Below the pieces are notes generated by a model, which made no database searches, was not told where the DNA came from, and saw only the letters and a list, made by a program, of their open reading frames with translations. Shown piece by piece: positions 24,161 through 36,313 of a stretch of 64,000 nt of DNA. Each line of letters opens with the position of its first letter. Position 1 is the stretch's first letter. The translations under genes and the position numbers were made by a program. The DNA comes from Suillus spraguei. Lineage: Eukaryota; Basidiomycota; Agaricomycetes; Boletales; Suillaceae. The DNA is taken from assembly GCA_016800925.1 (NCBI GenBank), contig JABCPU010000022.1:124001-188000 (forward strand). The letters run 5' to 3'.

Positions 24161-24585
24161 AAAGATATTTTTCTCTCAATCTGAACGGAACTTGATCCTC
24201 AGCTTTGTTGCTCGTTATCTGTAATTTACTGTACTTCGACATCATACCTAAGGCCATCATTTGAAAAGCACAGCCACCGGAACAGTGGATGAAACAAATG
24301 CGCCCACTTCCGTTAAATCATATGTGTGATAGCCAGGCCACGCTATGACAGGATTTCGGATCCGCACCAGCACCGATTAATTGCGAGAATTCGCTTGGCT
24401 GGACTCTTGTTTTCAGTTGCTACTGCACCTTGTCCGATTCAGGTAGTCCCCTCCGACTCATCAGCCTCTTCAGAAAAACGTGTCCTCAACGTGTTTTTAG
24501 CTGCCATTTAACCCTGTCGGTGGCAGGTTCACGGGAAAATATCACGGAACTTCTTTGTTCTTCGATGTGAGCCTCGTCAGACAAA

Positions 24586-26298
24586 ATGGTATCTTTTGCA
24601 CCAACTGACTCATTTCATAGACGTGCCGTCGATGAACCACGACCATGGGCTAGCATCAGCAACGATATCCAGGAAGATTTTGATGAGATAACACGACAAA
24701 TTCGGGCACTCCAGTCTTCACAGGACGAACTGTCTAGCTCGATCCGCAATCTACAGGTCCGTGCAGCACGTATACAGAATCAGAAGGCAGCGGTGTCACG
24801 TATCCCCTCTGATGTCCTCTCGATGATATTTGAGGAGTGTCGTCACCTCAATCCACAATGGTCTGGCGTTCTCTTCGTTCTCCGCCAGTCACCCATTGAG
24901 GTACGACTGTCACATGTATCGAGTCATTGGCGTGAGGTAGCCCTCACCTCACCCTCCCTTTGGTCGTCTATTCACTACCCGTTCGCACATAAAGAGGGTT
25001 CGCTCATAGAATATTTGAAGAGGTCAGATAGGTCACTTCTCGACGTATACATTGGGCCGTGGAGAGAGCACCCTCAGATTGAGCACGTGCTGACCAATAT
25101 TATTTTACCACACCTCCCCCGTTTCAGACAATTGGTTCTTGACGCAGTTTCACGAGAGACTTTGGCATCACTCCTAGCAACATTTCGTAACGTGTCCGCC
25201 CCTGCTTTGACACGGCTGCGAGTGATGTGCAGAGGACCAATGTCAACTGCAGGTCCCATCGCTTCTGCAAAGCTCTTCACCAAGGGAGCGCCTTTGTTAT
25301 CCGATGTTAGGCTTGACAGCGTTGCAGTCATCCTGCCCAAAACGCAAGCAAATACACTCCATTTTTACTCCCCGCCAGGGCCACCCTTACCGCTCTCACG
25401 CGAAAAACTCTTCCGAGCAGTGTCAGCATTCCCGTCCCTCCGCAGGCTCCATGTGAAATCGGCTATAGAGCTGAATAGCGCAACTCTTGTTCCGCCTATC
25501 TGCTTGCCCTTATTGAGCGAATTAGTGGTGCATGGCCTCGCCGTGTCAACGGGCATACGCATGTTTGACGTGATATCTACGCCAAATATCGAGAGCCTCT
25601 ACCTCGTGGACATGAATTGCTCGGCAATATCTGCAATTCACAGATTCATGACACAGTCTTATCCGAAAGCGTTCCAGTCCTTACGGACGCTACGGTATAT
25701 CAGGTGCGAGTTTAGCGAAGACGTGGATATCCATTTCCTTCGCGCAACCCCTGATATCTCCGAACTCCTCATACCCGTCGATAAAACAAATTACCTGATA
25801 CGGATGCTTGTGAATAGTGACAAACAAGCGGCTATTCACGGCTGTGCACCACTGTGGCCAAAGTTGCGCACTGTTACCTTGCACACACCTGGGTACTACT
25901 GCGCGCAGGTGGCTGGCGCGGGTGGTGTCCCTGACGATGAGCCTTCGCCTACGATGAACCTCCTTCAAGAACTGGTTACAGGCCGAAAGATGTTGGGCAG
26001 ACCGCTGAGCAAGCTCTGCTTTAAAGGACCAAATGCGGGACCCTTTGCGAACGAGTTCCACTGGGGGCTCAATCGGGTGAAAGAGTTCGTACCTATTGAA
26101 GTTGTTTTCTGTCAAATCCCTGCTCTGCTGCAGGATGGAGGACAGGAATACGACTGGGCTATCATCGCTGAGGCCTATGGTCTGCAATTGCGGCAGTTCC
26201 TTCAGCAGGTTCAAGGCATGCGACAACAGTTAGCCAGTATTCTTCCACCCAATTTTTCATTCGAGCCGCTACGAAGACGAGTAGGCAGCCCAGCGTGA
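24586..26298 (+). CDS. F-box protein, tandem paralogue
   Basis: A single-exon 570-aa frame. The N-terminal coiled coil (EITRQIRALQSSQDELSSSI) precedes the F-box PSDVLSMIFEECRHL, VRLSHVSSHWREVALTSPSL and WSSIHYP. The C-terminal region aligns with the gene at 22466: both have FRQLVLD/IRELTFD, LLSDVRL, a MLVNSDKQAAIHG / LLNSDRQAALHG pair, and an ending with Y-DWA followed by a long helix. The two genes are clearly a tandem duplication that has since diverged. The role is likely substrate choice for an SCF ubiquitin ligase. No disruption is seen. Confidence 0.86.
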   Translation: MVSFAPTDSFHRRAVDEPRPWASISNDIQEDFDEITRQIRALQSSQDELSSSIRNLQVRAARIQNQKAAVSRIPSDVLSMIFEECRHLNPQWSGVLFVLRQSPIEVRLSHVSSHWREVALTSPSLWSSIHYPFAHKEGSLIEYLKRSDRSLLDVYIGPWREHPQIEHVLTNIILPHLPRFRQLVLDAVSRETLASLLATFRNVSAPALTRLRVMCRGPMSTAGPIASAKLFTKGAPLLSDVRLDSVAVILPKTQANTLHFYSPPGPPLPLSREKLFRAVSAFPSLRRLHVKSAIELNSATLVPPICLPLLSELVVHGLAVSTGIRMFDVISTPNIESLYLVDMNCSAISAIHRFMTQSYPKAFQSLRTLRYIRCEFSEDVDIHFLRATPDISELLIPVDKTNYLIRMLVNSDKQAAIHGCAPLWPKLRTVTLHTPGYYCAQVAGAGGVPDDEPSPTMNLLQELVTGRKMLGRPLSKLCFKGPNAGPFANEFHWGLNRVKEFVPIEVVFCQIPALLQDGGQEYDWAIIAEAYGLQLRQFLQQVQGMRQQLASILPPNFSFEPLRRRVGSPA

Positions 26299-26394
26299 TA
26301 GATATTCTACGAGTAAATCTGGCTTATACCTTCAGTTTCGGAACATTACTATCCAGTAGTTAGTCATGGTCCTTAGGACGTTGTATTTCGTTCT

Positions 26395-27921
26395 TCATAA
26401 TTTCGATTTGAGACGTTCTAATTCTCGTGCTTCCTTACCCAATGCTCCCTCAGTAACAAGTTGCCTCGTGTCCTCTTCAGACAATCCGAGTTCTCTGAGA
26501 ATGTCTGCAGTATGTTTCCCTGGATCCAGTATTTTGATTTCATCTTGTAGAGATGACGACGATGTTCTACTGAGCTCTGGATGAGGGATAGGGTGGAGAG
26601 ATCCATGGAACTGAGCTGCTTCCGTTGGAGACAGAACTGGAACTGCACAAGCGTCAGTGCCTGATAATAGCAAATCCATCAGCACGAGGACCCTTCCATA
26701 ATGTAACACTTGCACTTGCCGTGGAAAATCTCCGTCCAGAAGTCTCTTGGTTGTGTTCTAAACCCGTCTTCAAAATACTTGCGAAGTTTGGGCCAATCTT
26801 CCTTCGTAGACTGCGTCGACTGCGATGGTAACCAGCTCCTTTGCTTTCCATCGGATTTCATGATCTCGTTGAATTTGCCAATAAATTGCGCAAAGAACTG
26901 GGGCTCCAGACACCCTACGCTCATCCACTTTCCGTCTGAGCAGGTGTAAACATCATAGAACGGCGCGCCCCCGTCAAGGAGATTTGTGCCTCGCTGTTCT
27001 CCCCAGGCACCGCTCCCGGCGCTTAGAAGTGGAAAAGACGATATATAACGCGAACCAGAAACCTGCCACCTGTATTTATAAGTCATTAAGATTAAATGCC
27101 CCGGTACGTACCATGTCCACATTCACAACTTGTCCACGACCACTCCTACCTCGCTCGATCATAGCCAGCAATATACCATTCGCACAAAGTAGGCCACCTC
27201 CAGCAAAGTCGGCAATTAGATTTAGAGGAAAGGTGGGCTTTTCCGTGGTTCCCGGAAGCATCTGAAGAAAGAGTTCAGAGATGCTTTATCAAAGTATAAG
27301 CAAACCGCACAGAGAGAATGCCGCTAAGGGCGATATAATTAATATCATGACCTATAGCAGGAATCTTAAACTACTAAGCCAGGCGTATATGATGATATTT
27401 ACCAGCCATAGTGGAGTGCGCGCCTTAAAATCATTGAGAAGATGTGAGAACACAAACTTGGGATACGTACCATTTCTTGGGAACCTCGAGGGAGCATCAG
27501 CTAGCTGAGATCTCGGAAGCTCACGTGTACCTCACCCTGTGAGCCTTGCATATATAAGTTTGTCATTCAGACCTTCCCGCTTGTCACTTGTATGAAACAC
27601 TTCAGACCAAGCCCGAGCTTCTCAAGCACCCCAGGTCTAAATGGATCAATGAGGACGTCTGCTTTGGCGATGAGGTCCTTCGCGACTCGCAGTCCGCCAG
27701 CAGTCTTCATGTCCAAGGCAATCGACCGCTTTCCTGCACAAAGCAGATCTCTGGTAGTTGAGGAAGGGCGATCAATACGGATGACGGATGCCCCATTATG
27801 AGCGAGTACCAGACCCGCAAACGGACCCGGAGCCAGGCCTGCAAACTATTGACGTTCGTCGTTGGTTTGTTCAAGCCTAACTGCTACGTACTTCTACTAC
27901 CCTGATGCCATTGAGCGACAT
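26395..27921 (-). CDS. CoA-transferase family III / alpha-methylacyl-CoA racemase-like
   Basis: Minus-strand multi-exon gene, start [10 protein letters not shown] at 27921, stop TGA at 26395-26397. Landmarks are [134 protein letters not shown] and a C-terminal [19 protein letters not shown]. In the racemase the catalytic residues are a His (here in GHDINY), an Asp (here in VNVDMV) and a Glu after the FY-VY strand (here in CLEPQFF). All three appear present. It probably inverts the 2-methyl centre of branched acyl-CoAs before beta-oxidation, in peroxisome or mitochondrion. A CoA transferase of the same family cannot be excluded. Confidence 0.85.
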
Positions 27922-28694
27922 TTGTTAAAGCCTCGAAGTCGTATTATGTAGTCAGTGGGTAGGTAAACACTAGTCTCCCCGGACAGCCTGAGATTTGAAG
28001 TCCCAAGAGAGGGAATGACCAAGCAAGGCCAAATATTAAGGTTCAACGTCTTCTTCCTCAGTCCGATTATCCGACAACAACAAGAACATTGGCGGCCCCG
28101 TTTGTGATGCAGTGGAGACTGAAGGATTTTGCAGTTCCTGGATTCACTGTTCTGAAGCCCAGATGTGTACTAGCAATTCCATTAGTAGTAAGTACTGCGC
28201 ACGCAATATCATTGTCAGTGTACCCGGTTCGTCACTTACATATTGAATTTCCAGTTTGAGTACGATCATGATACTGGCTCATATTTTATCCTTGAAATCA
28301 TCGTGTAGACCTTGCCGAGCTTACGGACTCTAAGCCATTAACAGGCGATATTCAATGTTCTTCAGTTCTAGAAGCTGTGCCTTTTGACCTTTCGAGCAAG
28401 GTGGTGAAGCAGGGTATTATTTACTAATGGGAGATAGGTATGTCCGAGACTAGCGCTCAACGTTCGTAGCCCTGTTTCGAAGTTCGCGGCTTGGACACCA
28501 CTATTTTTTGCACAAGTTCCTTATGGGTCATCGATGTATCCTGCGTTAAAGAAGATTTGCGTGATAATCACCTAGACACAAAGGCGGATGAATAAGTATT
28601 TCAAGCATGCCCATCGGAGTGCGGTCGAGTGCTCTGATATGTAAGTGTATCAAGATAAAATACATCATCTGAACAAACGCGATGAATACTCCAA
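27922..28694. other. Intergenic region
   Basis: Promoter region of the AMACR-like gene and sequence downstream of the small secreted peptide gene. No further gene is supported. Confidence 0.4.
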
Positions 28695-28865
28695 CTAGGT
28701 GGGGGTGCAGCAGACGTAACATTCTAGGGCCGCATTGAAGACGGATTCCGTGCCTGGAGGGCAGTCATAAGGATATTGGCATTTTGTGCATGTATTGGCA
28801 AGAGCTGCATTCACCCCAGCGGCGGCAGCAAAGATGGTGAGGTAATAGGTGAAACGGATCTGCAT
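28695..28865 (-). CDS. Small secreted cysteine-rich peptide, 56 aa
   Basis: An intronless minus-strand frame starting ATG at 28865 and ending TAG at 28695-28697. The first about 23 residues form a good signal peptide (MQIRFTYYLTIFAAAAGVNA then ALA). The mature part of about 33 residues has six cysteines at positions 26, 29, 35, 49, 52 and 53, spaced C-X2-C-X5-C-X13-C-X2-C-C. Six cysteines in a tiny secreted product suggest three disulfides. I recognise no family: the pattern is not that of hydrophobins, which have eight cysteines. Small secreted cysteine-rich peptides of fungi include host-interaction effectors and antimicrobials, but the function here is unknown. The frame is short, so expression should be shown before it is trusted. 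Confidence 0.55.
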   Translation of the reverse strand: MQIRFTYYLTIFAAAAGVNAALANTCTKCQYPYDCPPGTESVFNAALECYVCCTPT

Positions 28866-29506
28866 GATGTCAGGTAGCCTATGCTATGTATCAGTGATGA
28901 CTGCCATGCGCCAAAAAAAAATCCCTACCGTCAGAGTTTGGTTGTGTAGTATACGCAAAGGTGCTAATGGTGGCACGTCCAGGAAGAGCTAAACGGAAAA
29001 TAGATATGAAGTTCAAATTGCCCAAGTCTTCACATCACATACTCACTTAGACGGGGCGATTGTTTTTGATAGTCCAAGCTCAAGTGCCACATTCAATTTA
29101 TACCAAGCGTACGGCAGATCTATGTAGTTCTACCTAAATGTAAGCATACGTGGCAGAGCCGCCTCACGGACAGTGAATGTGTCACTAACAAAGAACTAGA
29201 CGAAATCTTTATGCCCAAGGAGCCTACGTCATAAGACCGCTTATAGTGCTACTTGTCAATATATCGGAGTTAAACTTGTTTAACTAAGTTGAATCGATTC
29301 GCGACGCTGGTCGAAACAACCTCGTGACTCTGCGTCATACTTAGAGGCCCCTTTACCAATCTAGATAAAGTGTCTGACTGATCAGTCGGTTTTGATCTGC
29401 ACGTCGCACACTTGTCTTCTGAGCACCGTCTGCTCGTGCACATTCAGCACCATTTTATTTCGTGTCATCTTGAATTTCTTTAAAATTCGGTCATACTTCC
29501 AATCAT
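28866..29506. other. Intergenic region upstream of the DIRS-like element
   Basis: No gene is supported. The left terminus of the DIRS-like retroelement probably lies here, but I could not find its repeat by eye. Confidence 0.35.
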
Positions 29507-31906
29507 ATGTCAGATCCAGGTAACTCATATACAAATGCCAGCAATCCGACACAAACACAAGCATCTCTCAGAGGACCTGGAATATGGGGGTCTTCAGTTG
29601 AAACCGAGCCTGATAGAGCACATCTACCCCAACAAGACATGGCGAAGAGATGCCTCGATGTTGTCCAAGATTTCAGGTCTGCCAAAGGAATGAAATTTGA
29701 TGCCTCCTATGTTATCTGTGGGATCATCAAGAAAGCTTACCCCTTGGCTCAGGGGAAGACCCATCCGTTATCGCGGCTATCTACCTTACAATGCTTGATG
29801 AATGGGAGTCAGAACAAAATCAGGCTGGACAAAGAGCAGCAGGCACATCCAGAGTACAACGTTCAGCAGAACCAATGTCTGATCCTGCACAGATTGAAGA
29901 AGAGTTTACTGCAGAGGATAACAGGAGTCAATGAGTCAGCGTCGAGCCAGGAGAACCTGCTCGGAAACGACCTAAACTTGGCATTACCTGTCTTGAACTC
30001 AAATCAACAGTTAATGAGGAACCATCCAGGCCCCTACATCAGGAAATTCACACATTCCTTAACATGCTTAATCAGCTTAACTCACTTATCTCAAAACTTG
30101 TTTGCTCTCTCTCACATCATTCACCTGGCATATCTTATATTTTTTGAGTGCGAAATACAATAAAACATGTATATTAATATATCTCAACTTTTTTTTTCTG
30201 AATTCATTCACATTGAAATTTTGGACAAGTAGATTCAATTTCACCAAGGCAGTTAAGTGTAAATAAGTCCGCATAAGGGCACATCAAGGAATGTGTGAAT
30301 TTCCTGATGTATCAGCAAACCTCAGACAAACTGTCCGCATCTTACAAATTGGGCACAGGATCAGAAACAAGCCAAACTCAAACTCATGTATCATGAATGG
30401 AGTCCAGAAGTTTTATGAATCCGGATGGGCCGATATTGTTGCCGGACGAAGCCTCAATCTTGATGCCATCCACACCATCATCACTACATCAAGATCAGTT
30501 GATAAACATACAGAATCCATCGGAGATGTTGAATTTACCTACAGAGTCTCTGAAACGGCCACAAAGAAAATTACCCAAGCAAGGCCACTGGAATGCTGCA
30601 TGGAACAGAGCCTCACGAGCTCTCAAATTTGCTTTCCCGTTCTGAACAGGCTGAACTTAATGCCTACTCAGAACACATTAATGAACAATTCGATCAACAA
30701 TCGGAAAGCTCGAGTCATCAGATATGACAAATCTGTCAGATTCAGAGTTGGAAACACTCGCAGTATGAATTGTCAGACTTTGAGTGCTTCAGGACATCTA
30801 CAGCTCTCACTTCTCTGCTGGAGGAAGACTGCATAATGAAACGGAGGAATCTAACAAATCCACTGGAGGAGGTCGAGAAAATGTCACCAAACGAGAACCC
30901 TGCCATAAATGGAATAATGGTGAATGCACATGCAGTGCAGCCACCTGTTTGTTACACACACATCTGCAATGTTGAACAAAATGGACATATCTGTGCCCAT
31001 CATCATGTCAAAACAAAACATCATGAGGATGGGAACACTAAATCAGCCTGAAAAATACCTTAAATGTCCGTGTTTTCGCCAAGGGCTGATTTGGTCGCCA
31101 ACCAATAATTCATTTAGCCCAACCGCACGTTCTACAGAGTATGTGGATCCTGTCCAGAGGCTCCTACTTACCTTATGGACAGTGATGCAACCCGCACAGT
31201 ATGCAATCATCCAGATTTCTTCAAAATAGTAACACCAATCAACATTGATCAGTTTCAAGTTCTCCTTGCTGACCATCCAAATCAACCTTTTGTTTTGTCG
31301 GTGTGTCGAGCCTTACGTGAAGGTTTTTGGCCATGGGCAGATGCTTCAGATGAGTCATATCCCTCTATAAACGATAACTCAATGCACACCTGTGCAAAAT
31401 CAGCGGATCAAGAAAAGTTTATTGAGGAACAGCTACGAAGATATACGTCTTGGACATGTATCAGAGCCTTTTGGTCCAGATTTATTCCCCAGAATGTACA
31501 GTGTGCAAATGCATGCCGTCCCTAAACCCAATTCGGATAAACTACGCCTTGTAGTGGATCACACAGCAGGAGATACTCGCTGACTCCATGATTGATTCAG
31601 ATGCCATTAGAGGCACCAAACTTGATGGTTTGCATTCACTTGGTGCTTCCCTGCTGCAATTTCGACAAGAACATCCTAATGATAAATTGGTCCTTTTTAA
31701 ATTGGATGTTTCTCAAGCTTTTCGGCGCTTACCTATGCACCCGCTGTGGCAAACCAAGCAAGTGCTAACGGTACAAGGTCAACGTCATGTGGATCGTTGC
31801 AATAACTTTGAAGGACGAGGATCCCTAAGGTCTGGATCTTGTTTATGTCACTGGTCACTTGGATTGCAATTCATCGCGTGCTTATGATGCTCTTAAACTC
31901 TATATG
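29507..31906 (+). pseudogene. DIRS-like gag and 5' half of reverse transcriptase, broken
   Basis: The gag-like region includes MAKRCLDVVQDFRSAKGMKF, then after a miniature element NGVQKFYESGWADIVAGRSL, DAIHTIITTSRSVDKHTESI and DVEFTYRVSETATKKITQA. A zinc-knuckle-like stretch follows near 30900-31010 (CHKWNNGECTC, then TCLLHTHIC). The RT begins with INIDQFQVLLADHPNQPF and FWPWADASDESYP, then VPKPNSDKLRLVVDHTAGD and FKLDVSQAFRRLPMHP, and reaches LVTWIAIH just before the Plavaka insertion. These pieces fall in different frames with several shifts, so this half is decayed independently of the insertions. Confidence 0.8.
30037..30309 (+). mobile_element. Miniature inverted-repeat element, copy A (273 bp)
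   Basis: Starts CATCAGGAAATTCACACATT and ends with the reverse complement (AATTTCCTGATG). It is flanked by TA at 30035-30036 and TA at 30310-30311. It lies inside the gag frame of the DIRS-like element; removing it and one TA restores PGPY/QQTSDK. It has no coding capacity. Its first ten bases, CATCAGGAAA, equal those of the 11.2 kb Plavaka element, so it is probably a non-autonomous relative moved by a Plavaka transposase. Confidence 0.85.
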
Positions 31907-31937
31907 CATCAGGAAAACCCTCCCATGTAAACTTAGA
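31907..31937 (+). repeat. Left terminal inverted repeat of the Plavaka element
   Basis: 31 bases identical to the reverse complement of 43074-43104; the next base differs (T against C). Confidence 0.93.
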
Positions 31938-32031
31938 TAAATTAGAGACTTTTTTGACAGCTGTCAAAATTTGAAGTAGCTGGCTCTAAGAGCGATAGCG
32001 CAGTGCAGCTAACAAACATGGCACCTAGCAG

Positions 32032-35000
32032 TTACAAAACTATATGATCTATGTATGTATTTACATAAAATGATGAACACTCATCAAGAACGTTGGAAGA
32101 GGTCCATTCACGAGGAGCCACAGGTCCGAAATGCGGAATCAAATGCGCGCTACAACAAATGTTGCTGATTGGTATAATGCTGGCCATACGTTCTCCGTTT
32201 TTGATGATGCGCGAAACCTTGTGCAAGCCATGATCTCGGTTAGGTAGCGGAAGGGAGAGAACCATTCAACATATGCGAGATGTTGAGGGGGCTGGAATGT
32301 GGATGGGAAAAGTTTCGGGACGGCTTTGGGAGGGATCGAAAATATAACATGGACTTGCGCAATTCGATATCCTGTTGAATAGTACTAGCTACTGAGTACC
32401 AGTCAATAGAACGATTCAGAACACTTACCTTTGGTGCCGAGTGAACCACCTGTACCATCATTAACAAACACAGTATCAAATCGTGGTGCGACACTGTCGG
32501 ACGCAAATGTTCCTGACCGTCCAGGACGTGCATGGACACTATCAACAGTGACCGGAGAATCGTCATGACCACGAACATCAGCCGAGAGCCATTTCACCTT
32601 GTGAAAGACTGGTAGTGTTCGAAATGGGATGTGGATATCGGCTGCTCGATCTTCGAGCTGCCTGGCTGTAACGGTAGTGTTGGCAGGAAGTGTGACTTTG
32701 GCAACATAACGTGCGAGAGATTCATTAAAGTGCGTGGCGCCATATTCATTCACAACCCTGTCTGTGGTGACTGCCTTGACTGTAGGATGCTTTGTCATCG
32801 TTTGAGTACGACGAAATGTCATTTCGGGGGACGTGGCTGATGTGGACGTGCAGTGTTACCAATAAGTCTCCACTGAATGTATTTTTTGTGACGAAAAACT
32901 TTCTCCCTCCGTTCAAGCCAAGTCGTCATCTGAGCAAACTCGTTCTTGTGATTCGTAGAACGATAAGCATCTTTTGCGAGATCAATGTGAAGACGTTCAG
33001 TGTATTCAGTATTGTAGTTGTCCGTAGTGCCGAACATTCGAATCATATGAGCGTAGTGAGCTGTGAAGTGGAGCTTTGGCAAATTGAATGAATTCCGAAT
33101 GCCGAGGTCGATAAAGATGTCCTTGTTGTCGTGGAAAAGGTCGAGTGCCTCATTGAGTAAGACCAGTGTCTCGGAGGTGTGAGATGGGTACTGAGCGAGG
33201 TATAAAAAGTCTAGCAGACCACGAACGGCATGGAGGAGTCGAGCGGAGGACATGTTATGAGGTAGACTGGTGTCGATGATGATGCCGAGCAAGAAACGGC
33301 AAATTTGATTGTGTTCTGTACCGCTCACGCGCGAAAGAGTAGTGATACCCTTTGTAAATATTCGGATATGGTGATTTGGGGGAAGGCGTCGACATCGTGC
33401 ATCTATCTCTGCACTGCCACATGCGTCAGAAAGCCAGGCGAGGAGGTGCTTTATGAGCCCTTGGTATAGTTGATGCAGAACATCAGGAGTTACAGATTCG
33501 AATATATTGACGAAGGGGAGTCCCTCCCAGAATGGGTGGACAATTGGCTTAATGCCAGCGTTCGCACATGCCCGAACGAAGGCCAATCCGCCTTCATCGA
33601 GAGCACAAAGTGCATCAAGTACCGCGCCCAGGTCTCGTGGTTGCCAGTTTGCAATACCAGTTGCTAAACCAAGCTCGTCAGGGGGAATGTCACACTTCGG
33701 ACACTGAGTTGTCTTGATTCCAGTAGCTAAAACTTGCTCTGGATAGTCTCCCGCGAAACATGCGAACAAGGGATGGCCTCGATGCACTGTTCCATCACCA
33801 CGTCGCATGTTGATGCCATTGATGCCAGCAGCTGCGAGCGGAGCAAGTACACGGCCCACACAAGCATGATACAAATTGGCGAGCATCCGTCGGCGAGCGG
33901 CTTTGTTGGTGACATGATCAAGGCGAGTAGTTGGAAGATATGCAAGGAGGACATGTGCATGGTGTGATGGTTTCCGATGAATGTCCTTTGGGATATTTCC
34001 AATCGTCATGTAGATGGGTATGCTGACTTGTTGCGAAACATTGTTACTTGAGTCTTGTCTGATGAGATAATGACCGGAATTATTGTAGCACCTGGGCGCT
34101 CACGGTCTAGGTGTTTCTAGAGAACACAGTGTTAGAATTTGTACGTCGAAGGTCACAAAAGATAGATAATACGAACCTGACTATTCCACCACCATTTTCC
34201 GGTATGCATCTCATGATATAAACGAATCGTTTCGTCTTTGTTGGCATAGTGACGTTCAGGAGGAAGACGAGAAAGTCAGCAAAATTTGGATCACTGAAAA
34301 GAGCCTTGATACATTCAATGATATCGCGAAAGTAGACATCAAATGCTTCATTGGCGACAACAATCTGTTCGCGTTTGAATTTTGGACGGCCCGGAAGTTC
34401 GTTGTCAATTATCTTGTTCAACTCTCGCGTATTCTTGAAGGAAAGACCAAGCTTTTCGCTAAGCTGGAGGTGTCATGATTAGATTATCCTTGCGCTCGAC
34501 AGAAGCACAGACTTACACCCTCGATCGAGACAAGTTCTGAGAACGCTGTTGAGCTTGAACCTCGTAATTTTGCCCAACGAGCCATATCCCAATCAAGCTT
34601 TGAGGCAAACGGAGCGTAAATATTGTCTGGCTCGAGTCATCAAGCTGTGCATGGTAGGTTGCATTGCTTGGCTGCTTGACGACATCAACAGGTTGTCCGC
34701 TCGTATATCAGGGTACCGGACAATTGTGGGTGCCTGTTCGTGTTCGTGAAGTCGCTGTTGTGCCATATGCTGAGCATCTTGGCCTTGATCTGCAGTAGGT
34801 GGGTGGAAGGCGTCATTGTGCGCAGGCACAGGCGCTACAGGAGGTTCCCAATCATCATGACCATCAATGTCATGATGTTCACCATGCGCAGGAGTGGCAG
34901 GACTCGGAGGCACTGGTACTGCGGCAGGAGGTTCCCATTCATCGTGATCACCCGGGCCAATGTCATACCCTAAGTCGTCTTCGTCCAAATGCTCCTCGTC

Positions 35001-35225
35001 ATCTGAGCCTGGCCATGCGAGCTCGTCCTCAGCGTATGTTCCAAAAAAATCACCTTCGAACATGGCATGATCTGGATCAGGAGCATCTATATCTCCTTCG
35101 TTTGGTGGGTCTGGAGCAAATTGCCGTGAGGAAAGGTATAGGGCGTGACAGTCAGGATTGGTGGTCTTTGCGAGATGCTGGCTATAACCTGTGATTGATG
35201 CAAGTTGTTTATCACAGGCGGACAT
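32032..35225 (-). pseudogene. Plavaka transposase, with frameshifts
   Basis: Read on the minus strand. The N-terminal piece has SITGYSQHLAKTTNPDC (remnant of a zinc-finger lead), an acidic Pro-rich linker, then PVDVVKQPSNATYHAQLD and YAPFASKLDWDMARWAKLRG. The next exon has LSEKLGLSFKNTRELNKIID and LPGRPKFKREQ. The large exon 34009-32819 has NIPKDIHRKPSHHAHVLLAY, THE-less spacing typical of the family, AGDYPEQVLATGIKTTQCPK, VTPDVLHQLYQGLIKHLLAW and a C-terminal FNLPKLHFTAHYAHMIRMFG. The C-terminal part continues MTKHPTVKAV, FDTVFVNDGTGG and [11 protein letters not shown], ending at 32032. At least three single-base frameshifts (near 34700, 34630 and 34250) break the frame. The start at 35225 is the first ATG of the N-terminal frame; an earlier exon is possible. 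The copy is probably inactive unless these are sequence errors. Confidence 0.85.
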
Positions 35226-35299
35226 GTTATTTGAGGCATGCTCTGTATTAATTTTATGAAAAAAATTGAACACTGGGTGTCTGAAAATCACTCACAACG

Positions 35300-36313
35300 C
35301 GTCTCCCAACAGTACAAGTGAATCGCAATTCTGACGGCCAGAAAAGAGAGGTGGTGTCACCAGCATGTCAAAGGCGAGGCTCTACCGAAGTAAAAAAAAT
35401 TGGGTAAGTGATGACAGGATGCCATATGCGCAGTATTGGCAAATCCAAATCTTGCAGCAATGGAAGCAACTCATCAATTATGTCCGGAGCATGCCAGCAC
35501 AGGTAAATGACTTTCGCCAAGCACAGTAGTTGAACATGTCCGAGCATGCCAGCGCAGGTAAATGACTTTCGCCAGGCGCAGTAGTTGAAGCGCAGTAGTT
35601 GAACACGTCCGAGTCAGACAGAGGGTGGCAATGGAGAGGAGGCTGCTTCATGATAAATGGACAAAATGACCTGCATCCGATTAGCCTGGGTGACGGGACC
35701 AGGGGGAAAAGTAAATGAAACATGCTAAACAAAGAGGGTGGTAATGGGGAGTAAAGCACGATAGTTCATAATGGAGGAATGCTGTGCCCAGCCGACGGAC
35801 CCATTATCAGCCTGGAGGAAAAGTAGTAGAACGTGCTAAACATAGAGGGCGGTGATGGGGAAAGCGTCTCGATAGTTCGTAAATGAAGGGAGCACCATAG
35901 TACTTGAATGTACTGAACATAGAGGGTGGTAGTGGGGAAGAGAATGCTTCTTGGTAGTCGGTAAATGGAGGAAATGCCTTTCATCCGATTATCTGGCCAC
36001 CAATAAGAATGTTCCCGATGACAGGAACGTTACCAAGGAGAAAACGAGTGTGCGCACTAGCACTTTGTAAGGCTGTGTTTAAGTTTTTCGACAAAAACTC
36101 ACCAAATAGCGGACTAAGCCAGACAGGGAAAGGTCAACCCTGGCTCAGCGCTCAGCGTTATGGTATAATAGGCAGACTGTTTCAAATTGAGTGGCTGACT
36201 CAAATGAAAAAAAACACTCACTCACCTTTTGAAGCGGTCTTTCCGTAGCAGAAACGCACTCTCACATTCATTCCTTCTTATTTTTCACTCCTTCCAACCT
36301 CGTCTCGCCTTCA
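35300..36313. repeat. Degenerate tandem repeats between the two Plavaka genes
   Basis: Between the divergent transposase and DUF6532 genes. One unit of about 55 bp (CATGCCAGC-CAGGTAAATGA ... GTAGTTGAACA-GTCCGAG) occurs twice near 35490-35600 with a partial third. A looser unit around GAGGGTGGTAATGGGGA recurs several times at 35720-35960. This is likely the shared promoter region, and perhaps transposase-binding repeats. Confidence 0.5.

Noticed and set aside
30037..30309. Assigning the miniature elements to Tc1/mariner because copy A is flanked by TA
   Set aside because: Copies B and C have CA and TT duplications, and their termini match Plavaka.
34799..35194. Plus-strand 131-codon frame
   Set aside because: Antisense to the acidic linker of the Plavaka transposase.
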